From Chitinophagaceae bacterium (GTDB taxonomy: Bacteria > Bacteroidota > Bacteroidia > Chitinophagales > Chitinophagaceae), in NCBI GenBank assembly GCA_014879565.1, contig JACSRW010000044.1:1-64000 (forward strand): a stretch of DNA of 64,000 bases. The letters run 5' to 3'. The notes below the pieces were generated by a model, which worked only from the letters and a program-made list of their open reading frames with translations, did not search any database and had not been told where the DNA came from. Each line of letters starts with the position of its first letter. Position 1 is the first letter of the stretch. Positions 17,501 to 26,337 of this stretch are shown here, one piece after another. The position numbers and the translations under genes were made by a program.

Positions 17501-18329
17501 GATTGATAAGTTCGGGGAACAGGACCGGAAAGAACATCTCCGGAAAATTCTGTATCCCTTTATTCTCCGGCGCACCAAGGAACAGGTGGCCCGCGATCTT
17601 CCGGAAAAACAGGAGATGATTCTTTTCTGTGAAATGGAAACGGAACAACGCAATATTTACGATGCTTACCGGAATGATTTCCGTAACCAGATCCTCGGCA
17701 GCATCGAAACACAGGGTATTCAGAAATCACAGCTTACCATCCTGCAGGGACTGATGAAACTGCGGCAGATCTGTGATTCACCGGCTATTCTCAATGAACA
17801 GGAGAAATTTGAAAACCATTCCATCAAACTGGATGAACTGGCCAGGGAGCTCAGTGAGGATATGAGCAATCACAAAGCCCTGATCTTTTCGCAGTTTCTC
17901 GGTATGCTGGCCCTCATCCGCAAAAAACTGGAAGAACTGGGCATCAAATATGAGTATTTTGACGGCAGCACCACGGCACCCGACCGGGAAAAAGCCATTC
18001 AGAGTTTCCAGAACGATGAGGAAGTCCGGGTTTTCCTGATTTCACTGAAGGCCGGGGGCGTGGGTCTTAACCTCACGGCAGCGGACTATGTATATATTGT
18101 GGATCCCTGGTGGAACCCGGCTGTGGAACAGCAGGCGATTGACCGGACTCACCGGATCGGGCAGACCAAGAATATTTTTGCTTACCGGATGATCTGTAAA
18201 GACACGATTGAAGACAAGATTCTTCAGCTGCAGGAAAAAAAGCGGGCCCTGGCAAAAGATATCATCTCGGATGATGCCAGCTTCGTGAAATCCCTTACCC
18301 GCGAAGATGTGGAATACCTTTTCAGCTGA
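14562..18329 (+). CDS. SNF2-family DEAD/DEAH helicase with N-terminal SWIM zinc finger
   Basis: 1255 residues. A SWIM zinc finger lies near the N-terminus: C73-x-C75-x7-C83-x-H85 (CGCPYNLGDICRH). A long middle region follows with no recognisable motif. The SNF2 ATPase fills the last 450 residues: motif I DDMGLGKT (about 818), motif II DESQ (about 916), SGTPLQNN, and motifs V/VI LTAADYVYIVDPWWNPAVEQ followed by DRTHRIGQ. This architecture (SWIM plus SNF2) is common in bacteria and probably remodels or translocates on nucleic acid. Its cellular task is unknown. It is a single gene. Confidence 0.92.
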   Translation: MALPHLVKYVYTHGTDEVIRRGKKIHAIGFVELVEYDDLFGSAVFRVKDDSYSTYYKVYIQKFKDPRGLSMRCGCPYNLGDICRHEAAALFQLQELIDRGHLQSDAVKYDQRHTVAKMKTIELKTLRLLSSPEDFSTAETYLRTQKAGIELAENETVKASVTLEGKTYKVLIRKNEERNFDTSCDYVDEQHPLCLPKLIVFLQLLNTHGAGYFDTIRNWDKEKNKLLEAYGYSLKDDLSGKFEFAYKEGKPFLRVLDPSIKRVAPLASPNRPVLIPQPVKEAEPVAPLVEESAPSLPGHRLGVVFNFNKKNYPRFTVDVVIGEPDENQEGFAGKVEKADISRYLNTDSLPEQDREMLGLLRKLQEPEIDKYISRNSPFSGIWENIIHHEEDDLPEETRDLIAEYMLPKLRKLFTESAGSPFVFLLPAGKAFKTANLEPLQLAEEPVLPHFSVRKNSHYNIQCRVKAGPLEFELADNETDTPLFFLYNNQAYLWKSKEEIQLVEKFLPSGKMTVDKESWTGTLQQFVIPLAREHKVDFDKSLVQEVKDGNPEVKLFLLEKGEFLVFQPSFSYKGYETRAKDRDEVIVPQGEKVMVVHRNREKETEFIQSLQNLHSNFVYNEDSMTLALKGTDVLRNNWFFLFVDAMKENKTPVFGFEALKNFRFNTAKPQTKIFISSHTDWFDAKVDIVFGDQKVTVAEVKRALANKQQFVHLGDGTLGILPEEWLKKYSLLFRVGEGKTDTLKLSHYHLSVVDELYAARDEEELVVQLEEKYERLRSFDKISEIEPPEQLAKILRPYQVAGYQWLNYLREINWGGILADDMGLGKTVQALSFLEHFKKSEGKLKALVVCPTTLIYNWENEIRKFTPSLSYRIHHGPLRTRAREELLDHDVTITTYGTLRSDIKLLVSVAFDYVILDESQAIKNPSSKVTRAACLLSSRNRLCMSGTPLQNNTFDIYAQMNFLNPGMLGTMEYFRQEFAIPIDKFGEQDRKEHLRKILYPFILRRTKEQVARDLPEKQEMILFCEMETEQRNIYDAYRNDFRNQILGSIETQGIQKSQLTILQGLMKLRQICDSPAILNEQEKFENHSIKLDELARELSEDMSNHKALIFSQFLGMLALIRKKLEELGIKYEYFDGSTTAPDREKAIQSFQNDEEVRVFLISLKAGGVGLNLTAADYVYIVDPWWNPAVEQQAIDRTHRIGQTKNIFAYRMICKDTIEDKILQLQEKKRALAKDIISDDASFVKSLTREDVEYLFS

Positions 18330-18415
18330 TACCGTTTATCTGCCTAAACAGCCGTTTTAACCCTTTATTTGGAATTTTCCCCCCGTTTGCGAAGGTTCGG
18401 AGCCTGCCTTACGTC

Positions 18416-18423
18416 TATTTTCG
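18416..18423 (+). promoter_or_regulatory. candidate -7 element of the first barrel-receptor gene
   Basis: TATTTTCG, 20 nt before the ATG at 18444. The paralogous gene at 22402 has the same octamer 18 nt before its ATG, which supports both the element and the start choice. Confidence 0.45.
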
Positions 18424-18443
18424 TACAACACATGAAGCTGATT

Positions 18444-21320
18444 ATGAAGAAGATTTTTACCTTATCCCTTATTCTCCTTGCATTTGTTTCGGGAATCAGG
18501 GCGCAGAAAGCCGATGGAAGTATCCGCGGAAAACTGATGGATACGACTGCAAAACAGGCGGTTGCAGATGCCACGGTAACCATTTTACTGGCTAAAGACT
18601 CTTCCCTCGCCAATTTTACCCTTTCCAATAAACAAGGTGTTTTTGAAGTAAAAGGCTTATTGCCGGGTGATTACCGCCTGGTGATCAGCAGTAAGGGCTA
18701 TGAGGAAGTAAAGAAAAACTTTTCGATCACGACTGCCGAAAAGCTTATTGATTTCGGAAACCTGTCACTCCTGAAAGACTATAAAATGCTGGAAGGGGTA
18801 ACCATCAGCACCGAATCCCCGATACAGGTAAAGAATGACACCATTCAGTTTAATACCAGTGGCTTTAAAACCCAGCCCAATGCCACCCTGGAAGACCTTT
18901 TGAAAAAAATACCCGGACTGGAAGTGGATAAGGAAGGAACCGTAAAGGCACAGGGGGAACAGGTACAGAAAGTGCTGGTAGACGGTAAAGAGTTTTTTGG
19001 CACAGACCCCAAACTGGCAACCAAAAACCTCACCGCCGATATGATTGAAAGCGTACAGGTTTTTGATGATATGAGCGATCAGGCCAAATTCACCAAGATT
19101 GATGATGGCAGCCGGAGTAAAACGATAAACATCAAACTGAAAAAGGACCGCAACAAGGGCTTTTTCGGCCGGGCGCTGGCCGGTTACGGCAGCGATGACC
19201 GGTATGAAACCAATCTTAGCATCAACCGCTTCCAGGGGCCGCAGCGGGTGTCCGTTCTCTTCAATGCCAATAATATCAATAAGCAGGGTTTTTCCTTCTC
19301 TGATATCATCAGCTCCATGGGCGGTTTCAGCGGATTTGGCGGCGGCGGCGGTGGTGGTCGCGGTGGTGGTGGTGGCGGAATGAATTTCGGGGGACTGAAT
19401 TTTGGCGGCAGCAGTACCGGGATTACCAAATCACTGGCAGGCGGTCTGAACTATTCGGATGAGTGGGGCAGTAAGATTAAAATTTCGGGCAGCTATTTCT
19501 TTTCCGACAGCCGGCCGCAACAGGAGCAGAATACTTTCCGCAGAACCTTTTTTGCCAATGATTCCACCGCGGTACTCAGCAAGTCATCGGTTTCGAATAA
19601 CCTGAACCAGAATCACCGCTTTAACCTGCGTTTTGAGTACCTGATTGATTCCATGAATTCCATCCTGTACACGCCGACCTTTACCCTGCAGCGTTCGGAG
19701 AATTTCAGCCTGGATACATCAGAAACGGCGTCTGAAACACCGCTGTCCAAATACCTGGCCATCCGTGGCCGTACCCAGAATACCAATGAACGGGACGGGT
19801 TTAACCTGGGAAATAACCTCTTGTACCGCCATAAATTCGGCAAAACAGGCCGCACGATCACACTGGGACTGAATAATTCAATCGGCAACAGTGAGAGTGA
19901 GGGACTGACCTATTCAAATAATACTTTTTACAACAGCAACGGGCTTATTACTTCTTCGTTTACCCAGAATCAGAACTATACCCAGAAAACGGAATCCAAT
20001 AATAATGTAGTGAGTGTATCGTATACAGAACCGGTGGGACTGAACAAACTGATTGAAGTAAATTATGCTTATACCAATAATGTAAGTAAATCCTTCCGGA
20101 AGACATTCAATTATAACGGCGCCTCCGGTAAATACGACAGTCCGAACCTGGCCCAGACCAATGACTTTAAAAATACGTTTGAAGCGCACCGGGCCGGTTT
20201 GAATTTCCGGGTGCAGCAAACCAAATACAATTATCAGCTGGGACTGGGTGTACAGCAGTCCACCCTGGACAACTGGAGTTACCAGGCGGCCACGGATAAA
20301 GAAACCCTGACCCACCAGACCTATACCAACCTGTTCCCGACCGCGAATTTCAATTACACGCCTACCCGCAGCAAGAACCTGCGCTTCCGGTATAACGGGC
20401 GTACCAATCAGCCCAGCGTTTCGCAGTTGCAGAATGTGCCGGATGTGACCGATACCCTGAATGTGCGCATCGGTAACCCGGATCTGAGACAGGAGTTCGG
20501 GCATAATTTCAATGTCGGCTACAATACGTTCAATATGCTGACTATGAAGTTTATCGCGGCCAATATCAGCATCAGCACTACGGATAATAAAATTGTAAAC
20601 AGCATCAGTTATTCCGGCCGCCGGCAGACCATCACCTATGAGAACCTGGACGGCTTTTTCAGCGGCTCTGCTTTTGTTACGGTGGGACTTCCCTTCCGGA
20701 ACCCCAAACTGAAAGGCTCCAGCGTGAACATTACCAACAATACACGATTCTCCCAGGATGTGAGTCTGTTGAATGATGAAAAGAACATTACAAGAACATT
20801 CACGGTTAACCAGGGTGTGGGCATGAACTTTAACAAGGAAAAACTGGATTTTGGTATCCGGGCGAACCTGGCCTATAATACAGTGACCTATTCGGTAAAC
20901 AGCACCCAGAATGAAGACTTCTATACACAGACTTATTCGGGTGATGTTTCCTATACCTTCCCGAAAAACTTTATCCTGTCTACCGATTTTGATGTGCTGA
21001 TAAACAGTGGCCGTGCCGCCGGTTTCAATCAGACCATTCCTCTCTGGAATGCGAGCTTCAGCAAACAGCTTTTCAAAAACAAAAACGGGGAACTGAAGTT
21101 TTCAGTAAGAGATATCCTGAACCAGAACCAGAGCATTGCCCGGAATACCACCCTCAACTATGTGGAAGACACCCGCAGTATGGTGCTGAAACGTTACTTT
21201 ATGGTAAGTTTCCTGTTCAGCCTGAACCGGATGGGCGGACAAAACCAGCAACAGCAACAAGGCATGCCGGGTATGCCCCGCTTTATGCAACGGAATATGC
21301 GGGATGTAAGGATGTACTAA
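18444..21320 (+). CDS. outer-membrane beta-barrel protein of TonB-dependent-receptor type
   Basis: 958 residues from [21 protein letters not shown], a Sec signal peptide. Upstream ATGs at 18369 and 18432 are less likely, given the promoter spacing. Domains: a carboxypeptidase-like regulatory Ig-fold (about 27-105, [20 protein letters not shown]), a plug-like domain (about 115-220, [35 protein letters not shown]), then a long barrel. A striking Gly run ([16 protein letters not shown]) sits at about residues 290-310. The last residues are Gln/Met-rich ([16 protein letters not shown]). Such proteins import or export large ligands; the ligand is unknown and no SusD partner is adjacent. It is paralogous to the gene at 22402. 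Confidence 0.88.
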   Translation: MKKIFTLSLILLAFVSGIRAQKADGSIRGKLMDTTAKQAVADATVTILLAKDSSLANFTLSNKQGVFEVKGLLPGDYRLVISSKGYEEVKKNFSITTAEKLIDFGNLSLLKDYKMLEGVTISTESPIQVKNDTIQFNTSGFKTQPNATLEDLLKKIPGLEVDKEGTVKAQGEQVQKVLVDGKEFFGTDPKLATKNLTADMIESVQVFDDMSDQAKFTKIDDGSRSKTINIKLKKDRNKGFFGRALAGYGSDDRYETNLSINRFQGPQRVSVLFNANNINKQGFSFSDIISSMGGFSGFGGGGGGGRGGGGGGMNFGGLNFGGSSTGITKSLAGGLNYSDEWGSKIKISGSYFFSDSRPQQEQNTFRRTFFANDSTAVLSKSSVSNNLNQNHRFNLRFEYLIDSMNSILYTPTFTLQRSENFSLDTSETASETPLSKYLAIRGRTQNTNERDGFNLGNNLLYRHKFGKTGRTITLGLNNSIGNSESEGLTYSNNTFYNSNGLITSSFTQNQNYTQKTESNNNVVSVSYTEPVGLNKLIEVNYAYTNNVSKSFRKTFNYNGASGKYDSPNLAQTNDFKNTFEAHRAGLNFRVQQTKYNYQLGLGVQQSTLDNWSYQAATDKETLTHQTYTNLFPTANFNYTPTRSKNLRFRYNGRTNQPSVSQLQNVPDVTDTLNVRIGNPDLRQEFGHNFNVGYNTFNMLTMKFIAANISISTTDNKIVNSISYSGRRQTITYENLDGFFSGSAFVTVGLPFRNPKLKGSSVNITNNTRFSQDVSLLNDEKNITRTFTVNQGVGMNFNKEKLDFGIRANLAYNTVTYSVNSTQNEDFYTQTYSGDVSYTFPKNFILSTDFDVLINSGRAAGFNQTIPLWNASFSKQLFKNKNGELKFSVRDILNQNQSIARNTTLNYVEDTRSMVLKRYFMVSFLFSLNRMGGQNQQQQQGMPGMPRFMQRNMRDVRMY

Positions 21321-21344
21321 GCGCTATACTTTACCGAAATAAAA

Positions 21345-21371
21345 AAGGAGGCTTCCCGGGGGAGCCTCCTT
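21345..21371. terminator. bidirectional intrinsic terminator
   Basis: Stem AAGGAGGCTTCCC / GGGGAGCCTCCTT with one mismatch. On the plus strand it is followed by TGTATTTT; on the minus strand by a run of T (the A-run at 21341-21346). It can end the barrel gene from the left and the small minus-strand ORF from the right. Confidence 0.75.
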
Positions 21372-21396
21372 GTATTTTCAGGGGTTAGTAAAAAAA

Positions 21397-21552
21397 TTAC
21401 CTGCGGTAATAAGCATTACCCGCCGGAGAACTGCCCGTCAGGATTACCGACAATACGGCTTTCAGCAAGCGCAGAAAATTAACCGATGGTTTGTAGTAAT
21501 GGCGGTAAATCCGGGCGGATTCGTGGTGGTGAACAAAATACCTGTTTTTCAT
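21397..21552 (-). CDS. small basic protein, 51 residues, unknown function
   Basis: An intact minus-strand ORF too short for routine calling. It begins MKNRYFVHHHESARIYRHYY and ends AGNAYYRR, with a hydrophobic middle (FLRLLKAVLSVILTG) that could be a short membrane helix. It is rich in His, Tyr and Arg. Support: an ATG start, codons with the same G/C third-position bias as neighbours, the bidirectional terminator directly behind it, and it fills an otherwise empty 342-bp gap. No family is recognised. A plus-strand ORF (21370-21561) over the same bases has poor composition and is probably its shadow. Confidence 0.5.
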   Translation of the reverse strand: MKNRYFVHHHESARIYRHYYKPSVNFLRLLKAVLSVILTGSSPAGNAYYRR

Positions 21553-21662
21553 ATTGGATAGCGTTTACTCGGGTTTAACGATTAACTGTTCAGAAAAGTA
21601 TGGAATAAAATTAAAATTTAATAATATTGGCGGATGTTAGTAACCCGTTAAATCCCGTACAG

Positions 21663-22256
21663 ATGAAAAACACCGTAAAAACACCTGTCCTTCTTACGCT
21701 TTTTTTCCTGTTCCCCCTCTTTCTGCCTGCACAATTGAAACTTCCGCAGGGCAATGGTTTAGGGGCAGATCTCAGAAAAGTGATTGCGGATTATCCCAGC
21801 CGCTTTATCAATATCATGGGCGAAGTGAAAGCCCGCCATGAACAGGCCACTGATTATTTCTGCAATTTCAAAATCAATGGCGCGGAGGAAGCCATTGTCA
21901 CCCGGTATTCATCTGACCGGGAAGCCGTGGTGAGCTGGGAGGCGCTGTTGCTGACGACGGATGATTTTGAACAGGCCCGGAAAAAATTTAAATCCCTTTT
22001 TAACCAGCTGAATCATCTGGCCGTATCGCTTAACAAAAAAGTTTTTCACCTGCGCGGAAATTATGAGGAGCCGGCGGAGGAAAATAAATTCACCGCACTT
22101 CTGTTTGTCTTTGATCCCAATGAGGAAACCATAAAGAAACTGAAAGTGGAGCTGCTGCTGCAGTACCAGGCGCCGATGGACTGGCAGGTGAAGCTGCTGG
22201 TGTATGATAAGGAACGCGAAGATGAGGAGAGAAGTGAGTCGGGAGACGGTAGATAG
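21663..22256 (+). CDS. secreted protein of unknown function
   Basis: 197 residues from MKNTVKTPVLLTLFFLFPLFLPAQ, a clear signal peptide; the in-frame ATG at 21627 would spoil it. The mature part has alternating beta and helical segments (FCNFKINGAEEAIVTRY, FEQARKKFKSLFNQLNHL, FTALLFVFDPNEETIKKL), so probably a small alpha/beta periplasmic domain. I do not recognise the family. The last residues (ESGDGR, stop at 22254) are encoded by the first copy of a 35-bp tandem repeat, so the original C-terminus may have been altered. Confidence 0.75.
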   Translation: MKNTVKTPVLLTLFFLFPLFLPAQLKLPQGNGLGADLRKVIADYPSRFINIMGEVKARHEQATDYFCNFKINGAEEAIVTRYSSDREAVVSWEALLLTTDDFEQARKKFKSLFNQLNHLAVSLNKKVFHLRGNYEEPAEENKFTALLFVFDPNEETIKKLKVELLLQYQAPMDWQVKLLVYDKEREDEERSESGDGR

Positions 22257-22310
22257 GAGTTAGTAGTTAGGAGGCGGGAGACGGTAGATAGGAGTTAGTA
22301 GTTAGGAGGC
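22241..22310. repeat. 35-bp tandem duplication
   Basis: Two head-to-tail copies of a 35-bp unit beginning GGGAGACGGTAGATAGGAGT (22241-22275 and 22276-22310), followed by GGGG. Copy 1 contains the stop codon of the secreted-protein gene. The unit is itself built from TAG/AGG stutters. Confidence 0.85.
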
Positions 22311-22375
22311 GGGGCTATTAACGATAATTAACCTTAAAGCAGACTGCATTAACCCGCTTTTTATGCCGGGGCTTT

Positions 22376-22383
22376 TATTTTCG
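22376..22383 (+). promoter_or_regulatory. candidate -7 element of the second barrel-receptor gene
   Basis: TATTTTCG, 18 nt before the ATG at 22402, identical to the octamer ahead of the first paralogue. Confidence 0.45.
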
Positions 22384-22401
22384 TGGCCGAAACCAGGAGC
22401 C

Positions 22402-25233
22402 ATGAGAAGATTTTTTTCCTTTTTCTTTTTATTCTTTATTCAGTTTACGCTGTTTGCCCAGAAAAACGGCAGTGTGAAAGGGATTGCTTTTGACACCGTC
22501 AGCAAACAGCCGGTTGCTGCAGCAACCATCACGGTGCTGGAGAAGAAAGATTCCTCCCTGGTGACATTCACCATGACCGGTGCCGACGGCCGCTTTGAGA
22601 TCAGGGGACTGGCCAACGGAGACTATCGTTTACTGGTCACCCATGTGAATTATCATAACAGTAACCGCTTCTTCAGTATTACAGACAGCAACAAAAACCC
22701 CGACCTGGGTCAGCTGGTTATGTATGATAAGGCCAAACTGCTGGCTGAAGTGGTGCTCAGCAACGAGGCGCCGCCCGTTACACTTATCAATGATACCATA
22801 CAGTACAACGCGGGTTCTTTCAAAACCGCCCCCAATGCCAGTGTGGAACAGCTCCTGAAAAAATTACCCGGGGTAAAAGTGGAAAAAGACGGAACCGTGA
22901 AGGCGCAGGGTGAAACGGTAAACCGTGTACTGGTGGATGGCAAGGAGTTTTTTGGCAACGATCCCAAAGTGGCCACCAAAAACCTGCCGGCCGATGCCGT
23001 GGATAAGGTACAGGTATATGACCGGCAAAGCGACCAGGCCCAGCTCACCGGTTTTGAGGACGGGAATTATGAAAAGACCATCAACCTCAAACTGAAAAAG
23101 GACAAAAAGAAGGGGATGTTCGGGAAGGTCAGTGCCGGCGGCGGAGATAAAGAGCGGTATGAAGGCAAATTCAATGTCAACTCATTTAAAGGCGCCCGCC
23201 AGTTTTCCGCGATCGGGATGGGGAATAATACCAATGCCGAAGGATTTTCTTTTATGGACATCCTGAACTTCACCGGCGAACTGGCCCGTATGCAAAGAGG
23301 CGGGGGCGGCAATATCAGTCTCAATATTTCCTCCCAGGACGCTTCGGCCATGGGTATGAACGGAAGCAACCGCAACAGCGGGATCAATACGGCCTGGGGT
23401 GGCGGGCTTAATTACAATAATATTATCGGCAAAAAACTGGATCTGCAGAGCAATTACTTCTATAACCGGTTTAACCCGCTCAGCGAATCGCATATTCAAA
23501 GGCAGTATATTTTACCGGATACTTCCTGGTATAATTCAAATACCTACAGTGATAACCTGAATAATTCGCACCGCCTCAACCTGAACCTGCTTTACCAGAT
23601 TGATTCCATGAATTCGCTCCGCTTTATTCCGTCGCTTAGTTTTCAGCAGAGCCGTACCCGGAGTGAGAGTGATTATGAAACCCTGAATGAAGCCGGTCGG
23701 GTAAATGAGGGTTTCAGTAACAGCCGGTCGGATAATGAGGGCTATACTTTCCGGAATGAAATTGCCTGGCGCCGCAAATTTGCCCGGAAGGGAAGAACTT
23801 TTTCCCTCAGCCTGCAAACCAGCCTGAATGAATCAGACGGGCAATCCGGTCTCTATTCGGTCAACAGTTTTTATCAGCCGGGTGCCGGGCTCTTGCGTAA
23901 AGACACCCTGAACCAGGAGGCGCAGACAACCGCCAGCCTGCAGGGGTACACAGCCAGGGCGGTGTATACCGAGCCGCTGGGTAAAAGAACCCTGCTGGAA
24001 CTGAGCCTGTCCGGAAGTAAAACCAAAAACCTGTCGGAGAAAAAAACCTTTGATTATAACAGGACAAACGGAAAATTTGATCAGCCCAACGGATTGCTGA
24101 CAAATGATTTTGAAAACCGTTTTGGGTTTACCAATGCGGGGCTGCGGATCCGGAACCAGCAGAAGAAATACAATTATTCCCTGGGGCTGAGCTGGCAGCA
24201 ATCGGAACTGGAGGGAAAGATCATCAGCGGCACCAAGGATTCACTGATCGCCAAACGTTTTCAGAACCTGCTGCCCAATGCCCGCTTCCAGTATAATTTC
24301 TCAAGGTTCAGAAATTTCAACCTGACCTATTCCACGTCAACAAATCAGCCATCTGTTACCCAGTTGCAGCCTGTACCGGATAACAGCAATCCGCTGAATA
24401 TCCGGGAAGGGAACCCGGAGCTCAAACAGGAGTTTACGCACAACCTGCAAACCGGGCTGACCCTGGTGAATCCCTACCGGAATAAAAACCTGTTTTTCTT
24501 CCTGCGGATGCAGGCCACCGCGAATAAGATCGTCAACTATGATTCGCTGAACCTGCAGAACGGGGTACGGAAAACCAAACCGGTTAATGTAAACGGGGTG
24601 TACAACCTGAACGGAAATATCAGTTACAGTTTGCCCGTAAGGGCCCTGAACGCCACACTGGAACTTAGTTCGGTGACCGCGTATAACCGGGGTAAACAAC
24701 TCATTAATACCAGCACCGGATCGGTGGGGGAAAACCGGATTACCACTTTCAGTACCGGACCCGAAACCCGGCTGGACATGAATCTTACGGAAAAACTGAA
24801 TCTCTCGCTGGGTGCCGGATTTAATTATAACCATACCCGTTATTCCCTTCAGCCCGATTTTACCAATAACTATTTTTCGCAGGAATATTCGGCAACGGCC
24901 GACTGGGAACTGCCCAAGGGATTCTTTTTCAGCAGTGACTTTACTTATTCAGTAAACAGCCAGCGGGCAGCGGGTTTCAATGTAAAAGTACCCTTGTGGA
25001 ATGCCAGTATCAGTAAACAGGTGCTGCGCTTTAACCGGGGGGAACTGAAATTCAGTGCCCGGGACCTGCTGAACCGCAATGTGGGCATCAGCCGCAATAC
25101 CAGTAATAACTATATTGAGGATTCCCGGGTGCTTACCCTGCGGAGATTTTTCCTGCTGAGTTTTACCTATAGCCTGAGTAAAACAGGACTGAATAATGCC
25201 GGGGGCGGGGGTATGCGGATTATTGCACGGTAA
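22402..25233 (+). CDS. outer-membrane beta-barrel protein of TonB-dependent-receptor type (paralogue)
   Basis: 943 residues from MRRFFSFFFLFFIQFTLFAQ (signal peptide). The architecture matches the gene at 18444: regulatory Ig-fold (SVKGIAFDTVSKQPVAAATI), plug-like domain, barrel. The plug segments align closely ([40 protein letters not shown]). It lacks the long Gly run, having only GGGGN. A short Gly tail (NNAGGGGMRIIAR) replaces the Gln-rich end. The pair probably arose by duplication and diverged in the barrel, so they may take different ligands. Confidence 0.88.
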   Translation: MRRFFSFFFLFFIQFTLFAQKNGSVKGIAFDTVSKQPVAAATITVLEKKDSSLVTFTMTGADGRFEIRGLANGDYRLLVTHVNYHNSNRFFSITDSNKNPDLGQLVMYDKAKLLAEVVLSNEAPPVTLINDTIQYNAGSFKTAPNASVEQLLKKLPGVKVEKDGTVKAQGETVNRVLVDGKEFFGNDPKVATKNLPADAVDKVQVYDRQSDQAQLTGFEDGNYEKTINLKLKKDKKKGMFGKVSAGGGDKERYEGKFNVNSFKGARQFSAIGMGNNTNAEGFSFMDILNFTGELARMQRGGGGNISLNISSQDASAMGMNGSNRNSGINTAWGGGLNYNNIIGKKLDLQSNYFYNRFNPLSESHIQRQYILPDTSWYNSNTYSDNLNNSHRLNLNLLYQIDSMNSLRFIPSLSFQQSRTRSESDYETLNEAGRVNEGFSNSRSDNEGYTFRNEIAWRRKFARKGRTFSLSLQTSLNESDGQSGLYSVNSFYQPGAGLLRKDTLNQEAQTTASLQGYTARAVYTEPLGKRTLLELSLSGSKTKNLSEKKTFDYNRTNGKFDQPNGLLTNDFENRFGFTNAGLRIRNQQKKYNYSLGLSWQQSELEGKIISGTKDSLIAKRFQNLLPNARFQYNFSRFRNFNLTYSTSTNQPSVTQLQPVPDNSNPLNIREGNPELKQEFTHNLQTGLTLVNPYRNKNLFFFLRMQATANKIVNYDSLNLQNGVRKTKPVNVNGVYNLNGNISYSLPVRALNATLELSSVTAYNRGKQLINTSTGSVGENRITTFSTGPETRLDMNLTEKLNLSLGAGFNYNHTRYSLQPDFTNNYFSQEYSATADWELPKGFFFSSDFTYSVNSQRAAGFNVKVPLWNASISKQVLRFNRGELKFSARDLLNRNVGISRNTSNNYIEDSRVLTLRRFFLLSFTYSLSKTGLNNAGGGGMRIIAR

Positions 25234-25238
25234 AAAAC

Positions 25239-26225
25239 TCAGTGTTTCAGCGGCCTTTTTTTGATCATGCCGCCGCGGGTGTCTTTTACGGCACTCATAA
25301 CAACAAAAGTGTCCGGTTCAATCTTTTCTATTTCCGTATTGAGTTTATTGATTTCAAGACGGGTGATAACCGTATAGATAATATCCACATCCTTGGTTTC
25401 CCCTTTTTTCCCATACCCCTTTTTGCCGCTGTATACGGTAACACCCCGGCCCATTTTATTGATAATCATCTGGCGGATTTCTTCGCTGTGAGAGGATACA
25501 ATGGTGACCCCGATATACTCTTCAATACCCTCTACAATAAAATCAAGGGTTTTGGAAGCCGCGAGATAAGTAATCATGGAGTAAAGCGCGATTTCAACGG
25601 ACAAGAGATAGGCGGCCGTCGAAAAAATCATGATATTGATGATGATGATGATATCGCCGATTGTGGTACCCAGTTTCCGGCTGAGATAGATAGCCAGGAT
25701 TTCAGTGCCGTCAATCACCGCTCCGCCTCTTACAGACAGTCCGATACCGGCACCCAGGAAAAATCCCCCGAAAATAGCGACGAGCAGGTTGTCGTTGGTG
25801 ACATTGGGAAAGCTAACCGTTGCCAGTACCAGGGCCAGCGCGCTGATCGCTACAGCTGTTTTAGTCGCGAATCCCCTGCCCAGAATTTTGTATCCAAGGA
25901 TCATAAAGGGAATATTCACGCAAATAATCAAAACCCAGAGCGGAATTCCTGTAAGAGCGGAAGTGAGCAGGGAGATACCTGTTGCGCCCCCATCAATGAA
26001 TTTGTTGGTAAGCAGAAAACCTTTAAAACCAAAAGCGGCGGAAAAAACACCCAGCGTCATCAGGATGGAGTCCCAGAAAAGCCTCCGGACCGAAATAGTC
26101 AGATTGCGGTAATACTTGGCAACCAGGTAAGGGGTAATTCGTTCATCAGGCAGCTCTTTATCTTTTTTGGCATTACTGATGAGCAATTCAAGCAGGTAGG
26201 TATGCAGCCTCTTTTTTTGTTTCAT
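25239..26225 (-). CDS. YitT-family membrane protein (DUF161 plus DUF2179)
   Basis: 328 residues from MKQKKRLHTYLLELL. A TTG four codons earlier is possible but unnecessary. About five or six membrane helices lie between residues 50 and 220. Family signatures include GFKGFLLTNKFIDGGATGISLL and GIGLSVRGGAVIDGTEILAI. The C-terminal cytoplasmic DUF2179 domain (about 235-320, GVTVYSGKKGYG, VIYTVITRLEINKL) is a ferredoxin-like fold. YitT proteins are putative transporters with no fixed substrate. It converges on the second barrel gene, 5 bp apart, with no terminator visible. TAAATTTG at 26235-26242 could be its -7 element. Confidence 0.87.
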   Translation of the reverse strand: MKQKKRLHTYLLELLISNAKKDKELPDERITPYLVAKYYRNLTISVRRLFWDSILMTLGVFSAAFGFKGFLLTNKFIDGGATGISLLTSALTGIPLWVLIICVNIPFMILGYKILGRGFATKTAVAISALALVLATVSFPNVTNDNLLVAIFGGFFLGAGIGLSVRGGAVIDGTEILAIYLSRKLGTTIGDIIIIINIMIFSTAAYLLSVEIALYSMITYLAASKTLDFIVEGIEEYIGVTIVSSHSEEIRQMIINKMGRGVTVYSGKKGYGKKGETKDVDIIYTVITRLEINKLNTEIEKIEPDTFVVMSAVKDTRGGMIKKRPLKH

Positions 26226-26313
26226 AGTCTGCTTCAAATTTACCGGTTTGGAATGTTTTTCTTATAAAATATACGGAAATACCGGGATCACCGGAAGATA
26301 CCGGATTGTTTAT

Positions 26314-26321
26314 TATTTTCA
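26314..26321 (+). promoter_or_regulatory. candidate -7 element of the S41 protease gene
   Basis: TATTTTCA, 16 nt before the ATG at 26338; close to the TATTTTCG octamers of the barrel genes. Confidence 0.35.
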
Positions 26322-26337
26322 CGCCTCTCAGCATACT

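Noticed and set aside
16752-17648. Minus-strand ORF (298 residues) opposite the SNF2 helicase
   Set aside because: Shadow of the strongly conserved helicase frame.
25242-26267. Long plus-strand ORF (341 residues) opposite the YitT gene
   Set aside because: It is antisense to a clear YitT protein with family motifs, and its composition is unlike a protein; it is a shadow frame.
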